Source: Pigoraptor vietnamica (Eukaryota > Opisthokonta > Filasterea). From it: 36,596 nucleotides of DNA. Each line of letters begins with the position of its first letter. Within the stretch, counting starts at the first letter, position 1. The translations under genes were made by a program, and so were the position numbers. The notes beneath the pieces are model-generated. The model was not told where the DNA came from and did not search any database. It saw nothing but the letters and a program-made list of their open reading frames with translations. The stretch lies in assembly GCA_943704525.1 (NCBI GenBank), contig CALSCQ010000917.1, positions 1-36,596 of the forward strand. Reading direction: 5' to 3'. Positions 33,586 through 36,596 of this stretch are shown here, in pieces.

Positions 33586-34840
33586 ATGTTCCGTGAGAGG
33601 CTCAACGGCGTGCGCAGTCGCGTGCGTCTGCACGTCCCTTACGCCTATGGCAGCATAAAGCTCGAGCACCTCGAGGCCCTCCGGCCCAAAATCCCGACGT
33701 GCATCAAGACGTCTGCGCCTTTCGTTCTCTTGAAGGCGCTTCTGGTGCTGCTTGTGAACGCGTTGGGCGCTGTTCTGTCCTTCCTGTCGAATGTCGCCAA
33801 GCATCTGCGCCAGTTCTACGTGCGCGTCTTTGGGCCGTCTGTGGAGGTCCTCTCGGTCGACGAGATTGTGCGGTGGGTGCAAAGATGCAGTGGCATCTCA
33901 ATGCGCTTTGGTCGGTGTTTGCCATGGCGGCTTACACGTTGCAATGGCATCTCTCAATGCGCTTTGGTCGATGTTTGCCATGGCGGCTTACGCGACTTCG
34001 TGCAGTGCCTCGGGCTACGCATGCGAGTCGCACACTGTCACGACGAAGGACGGCTACATCCTCACACTCTTCCAAATCGGCAAGCAGGGCGAGGGTAAGT
34101 GGCGTCGATATCGGTTCTGGTGCATTATGTTTCGTCGGCCGTGTCTTTCTGTGTTCGGTTTGTGTCGTCATAATTCTCACTTGACGCATCGCAGCCGGGG
34201 GTCGCCGGGGTCCTCCTGTCCTCATGATGCACGGGCTGATTGACTCTGCCTTCACGTGGCTGATCAACGGCCCCAAGAAGAGCCTCGCGTACCTTCTCGT
34301 GGACCAGGGGTGCGTTTCTTATATACTTTTTCTTTTTTCTGTGACCGTTTTGCTCACTCTTGTGCCGACCTACACACAGCTACGATGTGTGGCTTGGCAA
34401 CAATCGCGGCACGAAGTTTTCGACGCGGCACTCGTTCCTTGCGCACAGCGACAATGACTTCTGGTGGGCGCTTGTAATGCGTGTGCGTGCGCAGCGAGCA
34501 GGGCCGCGCGGAGCTTGCCGTGCGTGTGTGTCTGTGTGAGTGTGGTTGCATTCCTTATCGTGCACTCACCAAGCAATCTCCCTCCTGTGGACAGGAAGTA
34601 CACGTGGGATGACATGGCGCGCCGCGACTTTCCCGACATGATCGAGCACGTGATCCGCAGCACCGGCTACCCCAAGATCGGCTACGTGGGCCACAGCGAG
34701 GGGACCATCCAGGCCTTTGCGGGGTTCTGCGCCGACCCTTCCATCGCAGACAAGCTATATGCTTTCATCGGACTCGGTCCCGTCGCCACCGTTGGACACG
34801 TATCCACTCCTCACGTTATCGTGCGCCGTGCTAGTCGTTG

Positions 34841-34915
<75 letters not shown>

Positions 34916-35951
34916 TTCTGCGGCGATTTCTTTGACGATGTCGCGTGTGCGCGCACACTTTGCACAGATGACGAACAAGTTCTTCCGCGCCCTCTGCTTC
35001 TTCCGCGTCGACGTCTTTCTCAAGGCGATTGGTTGCACGCGCGGCTGCTTCGGCTGCGGCCCGACCAAGTTTGCCCGCTTTCTCGGCGTGCTCTGCGCCA
35101 TCTTTCCTGTTCTTCCCGACACCATCATCGAGATGATCTGCGGACGGCACAAGGTGCTCCCTCACGCAAAAGCACGCTCGCACGCCCGCGCGCAGTCTTT
35201 GCACATATTTTGAGTCGCGTGCAATCGTTGCTGAGTTTGGGTGCATCCGCGCAGGGTGCCTTTGACAACAAGATTCTCGCGGAGGCAGCCGAGCACGAGC
35301 CCGGCGGCACGTCCTTCATGAACATCTTCCACTGGGTGCAGGCCGTTCGCTGCGGCACCTTCTCGCAGTACGATTATGGCGCATGTAAGTGAAGCGTCCC
35401 CCTGCTTTCCGGTTTTTTCCAACCTTCACTCTTCGGGTGTGTCTGTCTCTCTTATTTTATTTTATGCTCTTGTGCTTCCACAGTCGGCAACATCGCTCGC
35501 TACGGGACGGCGAAGCCGCCGCTCTACAATCTGGACAACCTCCGCGCTCTCTCCGTCCCAATGGCGCTGTACTACGGCGGGATGGACGACCTCGCGGACC
35601 CGCGTGATGTGACGGATCTGCTCAAGAAGCTCAACCCCAACACCATTGCCAAGTGCATCCCCCAGTACGCCCACGTGGGTTGCGCTCCATTCTGCCGTCG
35701 TTTGTGTGTCCGAATGGTTTTTCGTATTGTGTCCCGTTGCAAACTTTTGAAGTCCTCCTGACGCGCGGGGGTTACTGCAGCTGGACTTCGTCTGGGCGGA
35801 CGACGCGCACGTCATCCTCTATCCGGACATTCTCGCGCTTCTCGGTGACTGGACCAAGGCCACGCGTGCCGCGTACGGTCATGCCGATGGAGAGCACATG
35901 ACGGCGTCTGTCAGCAGCCTCAACTGGGAGAACGTCGAGCCCAACCACTGA
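33586..35951 (+). CDS. Membrane-anchored acid-lipase / steryl-ester-hydrolase-type protein, nine exons
   Basis: An alpha/beta-hydrolase of the gastric/lysosomal acid lipase family, acting on neutral lipid esters. Exons are 33586-33872, 34006-34094, 34195-34309, 34380-34463, 34595-34799, 34968-35153, 35255-35384, 35484-35674 and 35781-35951, for 485 residues. A hydrophobic segment at about 44-68 precedes the family's N-terminal block SVDEIVRASGY...TKDGYILTL. An oxyanion-side motif MMHGLIDSA is at 136-144. The nucleophile elbow GHSEGT holds Ser226. Asp400 (GGMDDLAD) and His429 (QYAH|LDFVW) complete the triad; the Asp-His spacing of 29 equals that of human gastric lipase. There is no cleavable signal peptide at the very start, so an anchored topology like yeast TGL1/YEH enzymes is inferred. 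The substrate is not determinable. Confidence 0.93.
33891..33991 (+). repeat. Two-copy direct repeat in lipase intron 1
   Basis: Copies at 33891-33935 and 33945-33991 share TGGCATCTC...CTTTGGTCG and TTTGCCATGGCGGCTTAC with very few differences. The second copy ends 14 bp before the first base of exon 2 (34006). Confidence 0.88.
34849..34914 (+). repeat. Poly-T, 66 nt, in lipase intron 34800-34967
   Basis: An uninterrupted run of T in the sense strand, 53 nt upstream of the CAG acceptor. It could serve as a polypyrimidine tract or be the trace of an inserted A-tailed sequence, although no element body is adjacent. Confidence 0.97.
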
Positions 35952-36596
35952 GTGGCATGGGATAAGACCCCTGGCGACTAGCTTGTTTGAGTATGCACTG
36001 GTACTAAAGAGATTTGCTTTGCCTCCATCCTCGGGGAATGGTTTTGAGTGCGGCACTTGGGTACTGCGGCATGCACACTCTCAGATTGGCGTGCCTCAGT
36101 AAATACGAACCCTGTATCTAACATCAGTCTTGAGACAAGCGCCGGCCAGTCGATTAACATCCCCCAGCGCGCCGACAGTTCCGATGACCGCTCATACTAG
36201 AGACACCAGCTATAACGGCAACAACCTATTCCACGCAGAGTCAAGCATGATACGCAACTAACGAAAATTGCCATTCGGTCAGAGTCTCCGTCCGTGGTGT
36301 TCAGCGTTGGCGCAAATGGAATACTGACGCGACTGTTAATCGGACCTCGACAACGGGGGATGCCACCCCAACGTCGTCGTCGTTCGTAGCGCGCGTTCGA
36401 CTTTCTAGCCAAAGTGGCGCATCCGTACGTGCAGAGTTTGTAGGTCTCCTCCGCACGTGAGCGATCTTTTCGTGGCACACTAAAGTCGGGCCGCGTTGAG
36501 AATAACACTTTTGTTTTTCCGATGGTTTGGGGCTCAGAACCATGATTTTCCGACAAAACCTGTGTCATCGGAAAGCTCTCATAATGCACTTTCGAG
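35952..36596. other. Region after the lipase to the right edge, no supported gene
   Basis: The first part should be the lipase 3' UTR. GC content falls towards one half, unlike the coding DNA to the left. An open minus-strand frame at 36197-36589 has no ATG start and no recognisable motif, so I do not call it. No tRNA or repeat is visible. Confidence 0.5.

Noticed and set aside
34849-34914. Poly-T as the reverse of a retroposon poly-A tail
   Set aside because: No target-site duplication or element body can be seen in the 168-bp intron, so it is listed only as a homopolymer.
36197-36589. Minus-strand open frame of 130 codons near the right edge
   Set aside because: No ATG start, no recognised motif, Cys/Arg/Ser-rich composition, and GC content typical of non-coding DNA here. 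It could be an exon of an off-window gene, but nothing supports that.

Overview
The window is nuclear DNA from a flagellated (ciliated) eukaryote with a GC-rich, intron-containing genome. The signs are spliced genes with GT-AG introns and CAG/TAG acceptors, (CA)n/(GT)n and homopolymer tracts inside introns, and axonemal and transition-zone genes (dynein heavy chain, DRC1, TMEM218). I cannot fix the lineage from sequence alone. A unicellular flagellate protist (apusomonad-, choanoflagellate-, chytrid- or algal-type) fits the compact gene spacing and short introns. Gene models were built by hand from homology, reading frame and intron phase. In all nine models the exon phases join consistently; the first gene is cut by the left edge.

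Layout from left to right: (1) 95-1659 +, 3' part of NSE4, the kleisin of the SMC5/6 complex. (2) 1973-2457 -, two-exon TMEM218, a ciliary transition-zone membrane protein. (3) 2920-8135 +, a large STAND NTPase with a DUF4062-like (NPHP3/TEP1/NWD-type) N-terminus, a P-loop NTPase core and about 15 WD40 repeats. (4) 8585-24191 -, a 12-exon axonemal dynein heavy chain of about 4581 residues. (5) 24889-27719 -, DRC1 of the nexin-dynein regulatory complex. (6) 28243-29773 +, six-exon phosphomannomutase. (7) 29890-31354 -, tubulin-binding cofactor C. (8) 31651-32995 +, prefoldin subunit 2. (9) 33586-35951 +, nine-exon membrane-anchored acid-lipase-type alpha/beta hydrolase. The last 645 bases hold no gene I can support.

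Five of the nine genes act in cilia or in tubulin folding: TMEM218 at the ciliary base, the dynein chain and DRC1 in the axoneme, and TBCC and prefoldin 2 in making tubulin. TBCC and PFDN2 are head-to-head with 296 bp between their start codons. DRC1/PMM and TMEM218/STAND are also divergent pairs. NSE4/TMEM218, STAND/dynein and PMM/TBCC are convergent pairs.

The most notable items are the NLR-like STAND protein, a GC-AG intron in TBCC, a splice-donor preference for G at +3 (mostly GTGGGT or GTGCGT), several stop-free introns whose length is a multiple of three, an unusual N-terminal extension and AAA1 Walker B variant in the dynein, and X-box-like motifs upstream of the two axonemal genes.
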